Counted from the stretch's first letter, positions 8,572-17,519 are shown. The stretch is DNA of 64,000 bases from Roseicella sp. DB1501 (GCF_013112485.1 NZ_JABFHG010000006.1:1-64000), one strand, 5' to 3'. Notes: a model not told the origin generated them from the sequence alone. Made by a program: numbers and translations.

Positions 8572-9086
8572 CTGCCGTGCGCTGCGGACAAGCCGACGTT
8601 CAGTTCGGTCCCGTCGTGCAGCGTGTTGGCGACTGGTGACCGCAAGGTCGCCCGTGCCACCAGCGCGGCCAGTGCCTCCCGCGGAGCATCGGCCTCAATA
8701 TGGACCGTGACACGCACTGCCTCGAGCCCGAGTGGTGCCGGCTGCCCCATGTCCATCGGGGCGGCGGCGATGTCCGCCTCCAGATCGAGCGCCAGGCGCG
8801 AGAGCGCGATGCCGCGGGCCATCGCGCCGACACGGATGCCGATGGTGAGATCGGAGCCGAGCGCGGCGAGCAGAACCTCCAGCGGCTCCGGCGCCGGCTC
8901 GGCATCGGCAATACCGCTCGGCTCATCCACGATCAGGGCCGGCAGGTCGCGGATCTGCGTGAATTGGCGGAAGCGGCTGCCCGCCACGGTCCGGGATCGA
9001 AGGGTCCGCAGCGCGCTCATGCCGGCATGCCGCGAGATCTCGGGGTCAGGATGCGCACCGCCGGCCTCCTCGTGTCGGCCGATCAC
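8568..9086 (-). CDS. OsmC-family protein lacking both redox cysteines
   Basis: Up to 172 residues; a second possible start at 9020 would remove 22 residues, and neither start has a convincing Shine-Dalgarno. The OsmC fold is recognisable from PEPLEVLLAALGSDLTIGI followed by the long central helix, and from LRSPVANTLHDGTELNV near the end. In peroxidase members (Ohr/OsmC) the first site reads GSCLT and the second CPVSNTL. Here Asp and Ser occupy those positions, so thiol peroxidase activity is unlikely and a binding role is possible. It is convergent with LysR, with the stop codons interlocked. Confidence 0.75.
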   Translation of the reverse strand: MIGRHEEAGGAHPDPEISRHAGMSALRTLRSRTVAGSRFRQFTQIRDLPALIVDEPSGIADAEPAPEPLEVLLAALGSDLTIGIRVGAMARGIALSRLALDLEADIAAAPMDMGQPAPLGLEAVRVTVHIEADAPREALAALVARATLRSPVANTLHDGTELNVGLSAAHGS

Positions 9087-9191
9087 CCTGGTGAGACAAG
9101 GGTCGGCATGTAGCTGCCATATGGCGCGCTCAGGGGTCTATGGCAGCCGTGCAAAGCCGCCGACCGGGTGTGCGCGGATGCGCGAGGGCCG

Positions 9192-9560
9192 CTACAACGC
9201 GAGCGCGTCCACCTCCCAGCCGCCGCGGACGAAGTCGCTGACCTCGAAGGTGCCATCGTCGGACCAGAGCATACTCAGCACCTTCGCGCCGGCGCGCCAC
9301 ACGTCGAGCCCGTAGGGCAGGTCGGGCGCGGTGTGCTGCCGCTGCAAGGCGTGGCGGTATCCGGGAGAGGAGGCCTCTCCCGGCATGAGGTCATTGAACG
9401 GAGTCCAGTGCTCGATGACCCACCCATCGGTCCTGAGCGCGATCAATCGGACCGCGTCGCGTTGGACTTCCAGGGTGCCGCGCTCCTGGACCAGCGGCAG
9501 GAGATGGTCGCGGATCTCCAGTGCCGGACTGTCGCCGGACGAGACCAGCCGAAGTGCCAT
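9192..9560 (-). CDS. Hypothetical protein, 122 aa
   Basis: Start at 9560 is supported by GGAGA eight bases upstream of the ATG; the frame four codons longer lacks this. The protein is a compact, soluble alpha/beta-looking domain: LRLVSSGDSPALEIRDHLL, then GTLEVQRDAVRLIALRTDGW, and DGTFEVSDFVRGGWEVDALAL at the C-terminus. No transmembrane segment or catalytic signature is visible and I do not recognise the family. It lies upstream of the OsmC-like gene on the same strand with about 100 bases between them. The 9561-9965 gap upstream contains no supportable gene. Confidence 0.55.
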   Translation of the reverse strand: MALRLVSSGDSPALEIRDHLLPLVQERGTLEVQRDAVRLIALRTDGWVIEHWTPFNDLMPGEASSPGYRHALQRQHTAPDLPYGLDVWRAGAKVLSMLWSDDGTFEVSDFVRGGWEVDALAL

Positions 9561-9965
9561 GCGATTCTCCACCGGGTCGTAGCGCCGATCTCAACGCAGG
9601 GAAGGCTGTGTCGCTTCTTCTGCCCCGGGAGGGTGAGTCATTTCCCTCAGGACCGGTCCAGGAGCGCCCGGGACAAGCGTTGGCGCCCTCGTCAACCGAG
9701 CACCTTCCGGCGAGAGCATGCGACGGCGGCGCCTTGCGGCGTGCCATGTCACGCAGCGCCGGACGTCCACACGCTGTTATGTGATGATGGATCTCGGCCT
9801 CTCGTCTCCATATCGACGATGCAAACAGCCAGACGGCCCAGGTTGTCGCTTCGCCGTTGCATCCTCCTCCGTGGGAGGTCTTCCGCGATCCCAAGGGCGG
9901 GCTGCTCACGAACCCGGCCATCTCGGCAATCGGAGCGGCGCAGGCCTCGACGCAGGAGCGCCATC

Positions 9966-10220
9966 ATGCCTACCCGCACCCACACCAGCACCCTCGTGTT
10001 CCGGCGCCCCTTCTCCCTGAAGAGCGTTCGGGAGCCGCTGCCGGCCGGCACCTACACGGTCGAGACCGAGGAGGAGTTGCTGGAAGGCCTTTCCTTCCCG
10101 GCGTACCGACGTGTTTCGACCACGATCACGCGCCAGGAAAACAGGGCCGGATCTCTTGTCCAGGTGCTTACCGTCGATCCGCAGGATCTGGCCAAGGCGC
10201 AGGCGGCAGACCTCGCCTGA
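9966..10220 (+). CDS. Small conserved hypothetical protein, 84 aa
   Basis: ATG at 9966 with AGGAG nine bases upstream. The sequence has a distinctive build seen in many alphaproteobacterial hypotheticals: FRRPFSLKSVREPLPAGTY, then TEEELLEGLSFPAYRRVST, and a C-terminal VLTVDPQDLAKAQ. It looks like a small beta-rich domain; the function is unknown. A much longer frame running through it from 9168 is a GC-rich artefact. It is followed 26 bases later by another small same-strand gene, and the two may be cotranscribed. Confidence 0.65.
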   Translation: MPTRTHTSTLVFRRPFSLKSVREPLPAGTYTVETEEELLEGLSFPAYRRVSTTITRQENRAGSLVQVLTVDPQDLAKAQAADLA

Positions 10221-10246
10221 GGCACATTCCGGGGTGGCCGGTCAGG

Positions 10247-10648
10247 ATGGCGGTTGACCTGAGCCAAATGCCGCCCAGCAGTCTTCCGATGCGAGAGGAA
10301 CTCCAGAGCATGGCTGGTTTGGGCACGAAGCCGATCGCCATGCACCCGCGAGGCGAGGGCAAGCGCGTGCTGTTTGAGATTGTGGACAGCGGACACCACG
10401 TCGTCCGCACCATCTCCACGATGGCTCTGGAGGATCTGAGGCACCGCCGGTGCTGCTACAAGCCAGCTGACCAGCTCAACTCCTCTGCCTTGGCGCGCCG
10501 GCAGATCGAGACCATCGCACTCGGCAAGATCGGGAGGCAGGTCCAGGATGCATCCGGCTTGCTGAGCATCCGGTCCAACGATGTCGATGATCTACTGTCG
10601 ACGTCTCAGCGGTCCATCGCCGGGCGGCGGGCGAAAGGGTGCGGCTGA
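10247..10648 (+). CDS. Hypothetical protein, possibly DUF1488-like
   Basis: 133 residues from the ATG at 10247. The middle reads VLFEIVDSGHHVVRTISTMALEDL and continues LARRQIETIALGKI; this strand-turn-strand-helix layout and the 'IS..AL.DL' phrase resemble DUF1488. The C-terminal 45 residues are Ser/Arg-rich and less family-like. The ribosome-binding site is weak (GGCCGGTCAGG). It follows the 84-residue gene closely. The resemblance is by eye and only moderate; the function of DUF1488 is unknown. Confidence 0.45.
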   Translation: MAVDLSQMPPSSLPMREELQSMAGLGTKPIAMHPRGEGKRVLFEIVDSGHHVVRTISTMALEDLRHRRCCYKPADQLNSSALARRQIETIALGKIGRQVQDASGLLSIRSNDVDDLLSTSQRSIAGRRAKGCG

Positions 10649-10804
10649 ACTGCGTTGACCGAAACATCGGCATCGGAACATCATCGACGCCGGACTAACC
10701 AGCGGCCCTCCACCGGGCAGCCGCTCGCGTTACAGATCCCATCCGCAGAAGTTGGGTGAACTGGAGACTGCACGGCCTGCGACGACACCGCGATCTGTAC
10801 CCTC

Positions 10805-12613
10805 ATGGGGCCCATTCGGCTAGGGAGGCTGGCGCTGACGCTCGATCAGGTTCTCGTCTTTGCCATCCTGGCCGGGATGGTGGCGCTGTTCATCTGGGGC
10901 AGGTTCCGCTACGACCTCGTGGCGCTGCTCGCCTTGCTCGCCGCGATGATGTGCGGGGTCGTGCCTGTCGAGAAGGCCTTCGCAGGCTTCGGCGATCAGG
11001 TTGTGGTCATCATCGCCTCCGCCCTGGTGCTCAGCGCCGCAGTCAGCAAATCCAGCCTGATCGGGCGTTCGATCCGCCATGTCGAGCCACGGCTACGAAC
11101 GACCAGCGCCCGGGTGGCAGCACTGACGACGGGCGTGACGGTTCTGTCGGCCGTCATGAAGAATATCGGGGCGCTGGCCATCTTCCTGCCGATCGCCGTC
11201 CAGGTGGCGCGGCGTAGCGGCACCTCCCCCTCCATGTTGCTGATGCCCATGTCCTTCGGTTCACTGGTTGGCGGCCTCGTGACCCTGGTCGGCACCTCGC
11301 CCAATATCCTCGTCTCGCGTGTGCGGGCGGAGCTGATCGGCCAGCCCTTTGCGATGTTCGACTTCGCGCCGGTTGGACTTGGGATCGCCGGCGCCGCGCT
11401 GGCCTTCCTGGCGTTCGGTTGGCGGTTGCTACCAGGCGGGCACGGCGCCCAGGCAGCCCGCTCAGCCATCTTCGAAGTTGAGCCCTACCTGTCCGAGGCG
11501 CGCCTGCCAGAGGGTTCGCCGCTCGTTGGCAAGAGCGTCGCGGAGCTCGAGGCACGCAGCGAAGGTGAGGTGACGGTAATGGCGATCCTTCGCGAGGGCG
11601 ACCACCGCTACGTCCCGGCCGGGCACTGGACACTCTACGCCGGTGATCTACTGGTGCTCCGGAGCAATCCGCATGCGTTGCAGAGGATCGTCGCGCAGAC
11701 GGGCCTGCGGCTGGGCGATGCAGGCAGCGGCCCGGTGAAGACAGTCTCCGGCAGCGACATCGGTGTGGTCGAGGCCGTGGTCATGCCAGGCTCCGCCCTG
11801 GTCGGATGCTCGCCAGCGCAGTTGCGCCTGCGCGAGGTGCATGGCGTGAGTTTGCTAGCCATCGCGCGACGCGGGCAGGCGATCGCGACACGGTTGCGGC
11901 AGCTCAGTTTCCAGGCCGGCGATGTCCTGGTGCTGCAGGGAGGCAGCGGGGCGATGCCGGACGCTCTCCGGACGCTCGGCTGCCTGCCACTGGTGGACCG
12001 CGCCACGGGATTGGGCGAGCGACGACACAATGTGCTGCCGCTGCTCCTGCTTGGCATGACCATGGCCGTGGTTTCGCTGGAGCTCGCTCCGGTGGCAGGC
12101 GCATTCTTCGGCGCCGCCGTGCTGGCCGTGCTGTCCGGCATCGTCACGCTGCGGGAGGCCTACGAGGCCCTCGACCTGCCGATCCTGGTGCTGCTGGCCT
12201 GTCTGATCCCGATCAGTGATGCGGTTGCCGGCACGGGCGGTGCCGGGATGATCGCCGGGGGACTCGCCGTCGTGGCCGGCGGACTGCCGCCGATCGGGGC
12301 GGTGGCACTCGTGCTGCTGGCCGCGATGGCGTTGACGCCGTTCCTGAACAACGCAGCGACGGCGCTGATCATGGCGCCGATCGCGGCGAGCCTCGCCACG
12401 AAGCTTGGCCTCAATCCCGACCCCCTTTTGATGGCCGTGGCGATAGGCTGCGCCTGCGACTTCCTGACCCCCATCGGCCACCAATGCAACACGCTCGTCA
12501 TGGGACCCGGCGGCTATCGCTTCGGCGATTACTGGAGGCTCGGCCTGCCGCTCTCCATCACCGTCATCGTGGTCGCGACCACGTTGATTCCGATCTTCTG
12601 GCCGCTGCGGTAG
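10805..12613 (+). CDS. SLC13/DASS-type permease with central RCK_C domains
   Basis: 602 residues. A first block of helices (residues 12-205) contains MKNIGALAIFLPIA and LVGGLVTLVGTSPNILVS, the SNT-like re-entrant motif of the divalent anion/Na+ symporter superfamily. Two soluble TrkA_C (RCK_C) domains follow near residues 230-310 and 320-395 (VGKSVAELEA... and GCSPAQLRLREV). A second helical block (residues 410-600) has TPFLNNAATALIMAPIA and FLTPIGHQCNTLV. These are inner-membrane transporters; possible substrates are dicarboxylates, sulfate or other anions. The gene is monocistronic and its substrate cannot be deduced. Confidence 0.85.
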   Translation: MGPIRLGRLALTLDQVLVFAILAGMVALFIWGRFRYDLVALLALLAAMMCGVVPVEKAFAGFGDQVVVIIASALVLSAAVSKSSLIGRSIRHVEPRLRTTSARVAALTTGVTVLSAVMKNIGALAIFLPIAVQVARRSGTSPSMLLMPMSFGSLVGGLVTLVGTSPNILVSRVRAELIGQPFAMFDFAPVGLGIAGAALAFLAFGWRLLPGGHGAQAARSAIFEVEPYLSEARLPEGSPLVGKSVAELEARSEGEVTVMAILREGDHRYVPAGHWTLYAGDLLVLRSNPHALQRIVAQTGLRLGDAGSGPVKTVSGSDIGVVEAVVMPGSALVGCSPAQLRLREVHGVSLLAIARRGQAIATRLRQLSFQAGDVLVLQGGSGAMPDALRTLGCLPLVDRATGLGERRHNVLPLLLLGMTMAVVSLELAPVAGAFFGAAVLAVLSGIVTLREAYEALDLPILVLLACLIPISDAVAGTGGAGMIAGGLAVVAGGLPPIGAVALVLLAAMALTPFLNNAATALIMAPIAASLATKLGLNPDPLLMAVAIGCACDFLTPIGHQCNTLVMGPGGYRFGDYWRLGLPLSITVIVVATTLIPIFWPLR

Positions 12614-12667
12614 CGAAATTCCCGGATTGACCGATCCGCTACCAGCACCGCTTGTCTCATCAGACCC

Positions 12668-13263
12668 ATGCCCCTGCGACCGCCAACTTCTGTGATTCTT
12701 GATGAGTTGCTCGGCAACCTGCCCTCGGAGCAAGTGACCCTCGACTGGCTCATGGGCAGGCTCGGCAATCGGTCCTTCGGCATCGTCCTTCTTCTCCTCG
12801 CGCTTCTTGGCCTGCTTCCAGGAGTATCGGCCATCGCCGGCCTGCTGCTCACCCTGCCCGCGTCACAGATGGTCCTGGCGCGCCCCGGCCCGGTGTTCCC
12901 CCGCCGCGTCGCCGCGCGACGCTTCGAGGCACGGCGGCTGACCCCCGCATGGTCCGCCGGATCGTGCCGGCACTGCGATGGCTCGAGCGATTCATCCGCC
13001 CGCGCTGGGTCACGCCCTCCGAGACGACGAAGCGCGTGGTCGGCACCGTCGCCCTGCTGCTGGGTGGTGCCCTTCTTGCCCCGGTGCCGCTGAGCAATGT
13101 TCCTCCGGCTTTGGCCATCGCGCTGATTGCCTTCGCCTATCTGGAGGAGGACGGAGTCCTGCTCTGCGCCGGGCTGGCGGCGGCCGTTGCCATGCTCGTG
13201 GTGGCCGCGGCCGCCGTATGGGAGACCCTGAGCACGACCGGCATGGTGCCAGGTCTTCTGTAG
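12668..13263 (+). pseudogene. ExoD-like exopolysaccharide synthesis protein, frameshifted
   Basis: The N-terminal half is read in one frame from the ATG at 12668: LDELLGNLPSEQVTLDWLMG, then a hydrophobic GIVLLLLALLGLLPGVS. The C-terminal half is read in another frame from about 12949: IVPALRWLERFIRPRW, then GALLAPVPLSNVPPALAIALIAFAYLEEDG. Both halves are typical ExoD and would join without loss near 12940-12950, where a one-base shift is needed. In its own frame the first half runs on into unrelated Cys/Arg-rich sequence. It is either a decayed gene, a sequencing error or, less likely, two coupled polypeptides. Confidence 0.75.
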
Positions 13264-13356
13264 GCGCCCACCAAGAGGTGCTCTTGGAACCGATCGTGCG
13301 GCAGGACCTTCAACCGGTGTCGCCGGCGACGTGCTGCCGGAAGCAGGAGTTGCGTC

Positions 13357-14169
13357 GTGACCATCATCGTCTCCGTGAAGATCAACGACGGCGTCGTCAT
13401 GGCGGCCGACAGCGCCGGCACCATGGGCAGCGGGCAGATCTACGCCCATGCGAACAAGATCACGAACCTCTACCAGGGCCTGCCCATCGGGACGATGTCC
13501 ACCGGCGCGGGCGGTATCGGTAGCGAATCCGTCGAGACCCTGCTGAAGGACCTGCGACAACGTTTCGACGGGCGTGACCCGATACATCCCGAGTGGCGGC
13601 TGGACCCGGCGGGCTACACCATGGAGCAGGTGGCCGCCCGGCTCCGCACCTTCCTGTTCGAGGAGAAGGCCGCGCCATGCTCGGAGCCGACCAACCTCCA
13701 GCTCCGGCTCTGCGGCTACTCCGCCGGCCGGCCGCTCGCCGAGGTCTGGGAGGTGAACATGACCGGGCAGGACTGCCCACCGCCGCGCCGGATCATGGAG
13801 GAGACCAGCTTCGGGGTGATGTGGGACGGGCAGTACGAGGCACTCAACCGGCTGATTCTCGGCCTCGGCTTCGACATCGGCGACGTCCTGGTGAAGCACG
13901 GCATGCCGCCACAGGAGGCCAGCCGGCTGCAGCAGGAGTTGGTCCGCGACCTCTATGCGACGCTGTCGGTTCCCGCCATGCCGATCCAGGACGCGATCGA
14001 CCTCGCGCGCTTCCTGGTCGAGACCACGATCGGCTTCGTCCGCTTCGCCGTCTTCCTGCCGAAGAGCGTCGGCGGCGCGGTCGAGATCGCCGCTATCACC
14101 AAGCACGAGGGCTTCCGTTGGGTGCAGCGGAAGAGCTTTTACCCGGCCGGGGTCCCCCAGGACGACTGA
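13357..14169 (+). CDS. Ntn-hydrolase / HslV-proteasome-like protein
   Basis: 270 residues starting at GTG with CAGGAG upstream. After the initiator the chain begins with Thr in TIIVSVKINDGVVMAADSAG, close to HslV and proteasome beta subunits, whose mature protein starts with the catalytic Thr1. An Asp in AADS and a Lys in HANKIT sit near the positions expected for Asp17 and Lys33. GLPIGTMSTGAGGIGSESVE resembles the strand that positions the substrate. It is about 90 residues longer than HslV, and no HslU-type unfoldase is nearby. Peptidase activity is an inference from this N-terminus. Confidence 0.6.
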   Translation: MTIIVSVKINDGVVMAADSAGTMGSGQIYAHANKITNLYQGLPIGTMSTGAGGIGSESVETLLKDLRQRFDGRDPIHPEWRLDPAGYTMEQVAARLRTFLFEEKAAPCSEPTNLQLRLCGYSAGRPLAEVWEVNMTGQDCPPPRRIMEETSFGVMWDGQYEALNRLILGLGFDIGDVLVKHGMPPQEASRLQQELVRDLYATLSVPAMPIQDAIDLARFLVETTIGFVRFAVFLPKSVGGAVEIAAITKHEGFRWVQRKSFYPAGVPQDD

Positions 14170-14273
14170 CGCAGGCGGCAGGGGGCGGGAGCGGGTGCGC
14201 TGCTTTCCACAGGCGCCTGTGCGCCACATGTGTGGGACGCGGCCGGCTGCGGCGGTCCCGATGCGGAGGCCCG

Positions 14274-15605
14274 ATGCTCGATCTCGCCCTCGTCCTGGTC
14301 CTGGTGTTGCTGAATGGCGTCTTCGCGCTCTCGGAACTCGCCGTCGTCTCCGCCCGGCGGAGCCGCCTGCGCGCCATGGCCGAGGCGGGCCACTCCGGCG
14401 CGGCCGCAGCGCTGGCGCTTGCCGAGGATCCTGGGCGCTTCCTTTCGACGGTCCAGATTGGCATCACGCTGATTGGCATCCTCGCCGGCGCCTTCTCCGG
14501 TGCGGCCCTCGGCGGCCGGCTCGCCACTTGGCTGACGGGCCTCGGCGTGCCAACTGGGGTGGCGGAGCCGCTCGGCTTCGGCCTCGTCGTCGCGCTCGTC
14601 ACCTATCTCTCGATCGTGGTGGGCGAGCTGGCGCCCAAGCGCCTGGCGCTCCGCCATGCCGAGGCGCTGGCCAGCGCCGTCGCCCCGACCATGACGATCA
14701 TTTCGCGCATCGCAGCGCCCGCCAGCTGGTTGCTCGACGCTTCGACCGACCTGGTGTTCCGTCTGCTCGGCCGCGCGGAGGCGCCGGAGGAGAGGGTCAC
14801 GGAGGACGATGTGCGCGCGCTTGTCGCCGAGGCCGAGCGGACCGGTTCGATAGAGACCGTCGAGCGGCGGATGATCGCGGGAGTCCTCAGGCTCGGCAAC
14901 CGACCGGTACGCGGCGTGATGACACCGCGCGGCGAGGTGGACTGGCTGGACGCAACCGCCGGCGAGGCGGCGGCGCGCACTGTGTTGATGCGGACCGCGC
15001 ATTCCCGCCTGCCAGTCGGCGAGGGCTCGACCGAGGCTATGCTGGGCGTCGTGCAGTCACGCGAACTGCTCGCGGCACTGCTGGCTGGGAATCCATTCGA
15101 TTTGCGGGTGGCGGCCCGGCGGGCACCCGTGGTGCCGGACACGACGGACGCGCTCGATGTGCTCGCCACCCTACGGGCGGCCGAGGTGCCGATGGCGCTC
15201 TTGCACGACGAGCATGGCCATTTCGAGGGTATCGTGACGCCGACTGATCTGACCGAAGCGATCATCGGGGCTCTCCGCTCGGACGCCGAGCCGGACGAGG
15301 AACTGGCCGCGGTGCGCCGCGAGGACGGCTCCTGGATTCTGGCCGGATGGATGCCGGCGGACGAGATGGCCGAGACGCTCGGGATCGCCCTGTCGGAGGA
15401 GCGTGGCTACCACACCGCCGCCGGCTTCGTGCTAGCCGCCACAGGCCACCTGCCGCCGATCGGCGAGGCGGTGGAAGCGCAGGGCTGGCGGTTCGAGGTG
15501 ATGGACCTCGATGGCCAGCGGATCGACAAGCTACTGGCGACGCCGGTGCGCGCCGCGGTCGCCCCTGCCACGAGGCGACCTGGCAGCGGCCCACCGGCCG
15601 GGTGA
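14274..15605 (+). CDS. CNNM/CorC (HlyC-type) transporter-associated protein
   Basis: 443 residues from the ATG at 14274, with CGGAGG upstream. The N-terminal DUF21/CNNM membrane domain (residues 1-180) shows LVLVLVLLNGVFALSELAVVSARRSRL and VVGELAPKRLALRHAE. Two CBS domains follow (GVMTPRGEVDWLD near 215; LLHDEHGHFEGIVTPTDLTEA near 320) and a C-terminal CorC_HlyC domain (residues 345-430). Family members are inner-membrane proteins linked to Mg2+/Co2+ efflux or homeostasis. It sits 105 bases after the Ntn-hydrolase-like gene and may be transcribed with it. Confidence 0.9.
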   Translation: MLDLALVLVLVLLNGVFALSELAVVSARRSRLRAMAEAGHSGAAAALALAEDPGRFLSTVQIGITLIGILAGAFSGAALGGRLATWLTGLGVPTGVAEPLGFGLVVALVTYLSIVVGELAPKRLALRHAEALASAVAPTMTIISRIAAPASWLLDASTDLVFRLLGRAEAPEERVTEDDVRALVAEAERTGSIETVERRMIAGVLRLGNRPVRGVMTPRGEVDWLDATAGEAAARTVLMRTAHSRLPVGEGSTEAMLGVVQSRELLAALLAGNPFDLRVAARRAPVVPDTTDALDVLATLRAAEVPMALLHDEHGHFEGIVTPTDLTEAIIGALRSDAEPDEELAAVRREDGSWILAGWMPADEMAETLGIALSEERGYHTAAGFVLAATGHLPPIGEAVEAQGWRFEVMDLDGQRIDKLLATPVRAAVAPATRRPGSGPPAG

Positions 15606-15846
15606 CGCGCAGCCGCGCGGAGCCGGCCTTTTGCCGGCAGCTAAGCGGTGCCTTTCAGGTTCGTGTTGTGCTTCGAGCGGAAAGGCAGGCCGGCCCCGGC
15701 GTTGCCATGCAAGGACCCATAGCCGGGCGAGGCGGCCCACAGTTGGTGCCGAGGCAAGGCCGCCAATGGCGGGAGCGAGGCACCGTGCTTCAGGCAGCGA
15801 ACATCACCGAGGCGGAACCAGGACCTGTGGATAGCGGGAGGGCGCC

Positions 15847-16935
15847 ATCCTGAGTCAGGGCGCCCTCGACACTGCCGCCTTTCGGGCCGCGGTGGACATG
15901 ACGCGCACGCCGATGGTGCTGGCGGATCCCAGCTTCACGGACTGTCCCATCGTCTACTGCAACGACGCCTTCTGCGCGATGACGGGCTATGAGCGGGCGG
16001 AGGTCCTGGGACGCAATTGCCGCTTCCTGCAGGGACCCGATACCGACCGAGTAGCGGTGCGGCGGATCGCCGAGGCTCTGGCCGGACATCGGCACGTCGA
16101 GGAGGAGATTTACAACTACCGCAAGGATGGGCGGGGAGTCTGGCTCGCCGTCCACATCAGCCCGGTTTTCGACGCGCAGGGCGCCCTGCGCTACTTCTTC
16201 GGCAGCCAACTCGACGTCACCCGGCGGCGGGGAGCCGAACGTCTCCAGGCTAGGCATATTGAGAGCATCGGTGCGCTGTGCACGGGCGTCGCGCACGAGT
16301 TCAACAATCTGATGACCACCGTCGTTGGCAGCGTCGCGCAAGCGCTGAAGCAGGCAGTTGACCCACGTCAGCGCCAACGTCTGGAACGGGCCGCCTGGGC
16401 CGCGCAGCGGGCGGGTGAACAGGCATCCCGGTTGCTCGACCTGGCCCAACGGCAGACCGCAGCGGGCGAGCCGGTTGACCTGAACTTCGCAGTTCAGGCG
16501 CTGCAGGGCACGATTGCGCGAGTGATTGGTCCTGAGGCGCGGATCGTGCTCGAGCTCGCGGCTCACCCGCTTGTCGCCAATCTCGACCACGGGCAGCTGG
16601 AGCGCGTCCTGCTCAGCCTCGTTCGCAATGCCGCCGAGGCGATGCCGGAGGGCGGAGCGGTGACGATTGCAACCTCGGCCACCGGTACTCCCGGCGTCGC
16701 GGCTACGGCCCAGATCGCGGTGTCGGATACGGGCTGTGGCATGCCACCGGAGGTCGTCGGGCGGGCGACCGAGGCCTTCTTCACGACCAAGGACGCCTGC
16801 ACATCCGCTGGAATGGGTCTGTTCCTGGCCCTGGGCTTCGTAGAACAGGCGGGTGGCAGGCTCGCGATCGACACCCAGCCTGCGTGCGGCACCACGGTGA
16901 GGCTCTTTATTCCGTGCGACCTGAATGCGGCGTGA
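15847..16935 (+). CDS. LOV-domain blue-light sensor histidine kinase
   Basis: The PAS domain contains GRNCRFLQG, the LOV flavin-binding motif with the adduct-forming Cys. The kinase core follows: VAHEFNNLMTTVVGS (H-box, phospho-acceptor His), RNAAEAMPEGG (N-box), SDTGCGMPPEV (G1) and GMGLFLALGFV (G2). No receiver domain or membrane segment is present. The first ATG/GTG in frame (GTG 15892) would cut off the LOV N-cap and lacks a ribosome-binding site. The proposed start is the ATC at 15847, five bases after GGAGG and 12 bases beyond an in-frame TAG, giving 362 residues. No response-regulator gene is adjacent. Confidence 0.8.
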   Translation: MLSQGALDTAAFRAAVDMTRTPMVLADPSFTDCPIVYCNDAFCAMTGYERAEVLGRNCRFLQGPDTDRVAVRRIAEALAGHRHVEEEIYNYRKDGRGVWLAVHISPVFDAQGALRYFFGSQLDVTRRRGAERLQARHIESIGALCTGVAHEFNNLMTTVVGSVAQALKQAVDPRQRQRLERAAWAAQRAGEQASRLLDLAQRQTAAGEPVDLNFAVQALQGTIARVIGPEARIVLELAAHPLVANLDHGQLERVLLSLVRNAAEAMPEGGAVTIATSATGTPGVAATAQIAVSDTGCGMPPEVVGRATEAFFTTKDACTSAGMGLFLALGFVEQAGGRLAIDTQPACGTTVRLFIPCDLNAA

Positions 16936-17179
16936 GTCGGGTTGGCACGCCGCTTCGCACCCCGACCAGCAAATTCACCGCTTCGGCGGGGGCTTCTCTC
17001 ACCCCTGATGCCTTCCGGGCCGCGCGTCCTGCCCCGCCAAGGCCCTTTGGCCGCGTCGTGCTCAGGCGGTGCCGGAGCTCCTGGGCGCCCCCGGCGCCGT
17101 GCTACCCGGCCATCTCCTGGTCGGAGGCCGCATCGGCCGCCGCGGCTTCCTGCACCGTCTCCCTGCGTCGGCCGATCGC

Positions 17180-17404
17180 ATGACCTTCATATCAAGCAGG
17201 CGTAACGATCGAGAAGGGCGTCGTTCGTGGCGGACCGCGTCCCCGTTCAGTGACGCACCAGCGCTGACGATCGACCCTGAGGTGCCCACGTCCGAGGAGC
17301 TGGATCGGCTCGGTTGCTCTGAGCTGCAGTGGTGGGCCGGCGTAGTCTGGGCCACAAGGTTCGTCACTGATGAGGTGCCGAGGCCTCCGAGCACGCGCTG
17401 CTGA
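17180..17404 (+). CDS. Possible small hypothetical protein
   Basis: In the 580-base gap between the LOV kinase and the SnoaL-like gene, a frame from an ATG at 17180 gives 74 residues including PTSEELDRLGCSELQWWAGVVWA, which looks more protein-like than most shadow frames. There is no clear ribosome-binding site and no family is recognised. The remainder of the gap shows no other structure that I can support. Confidence 0.25.
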   Translation: MTFISSRRNDREGRRSWRTASPFSDAPALTIDPEVPTSEELDRLGCSELQWWAGVVWATRFVTDEVPRPPSTRC

Positions 17405-17519
17405 TCCGGCGCGGACGTGTCAATCAATGAGTTGAAGCTCCCCCCTCGATTCGGCTGGCCGCGGCTAAAGGGCGCCTCTAGACACAGGAGTGGAGGAACA
17501 TCGGAAAGGGAGGTCGACC

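Noticed and set aside
9168-10220. A 350-residue protein ending with the 84-residue hypothetical
   Set aside because: The first 266 codons overlap an opposite-strand gene and look non-coding; a strong ribosome-binding site and start lie at 9966.
12529-14229. A 566-codon minus-strand frame opposite ExoD and the HslV-like gene
   Set aside because: Antisense artefact; His/Arg/Gly-rich with no motifs, and it crosses three plausible plus-strand genes.
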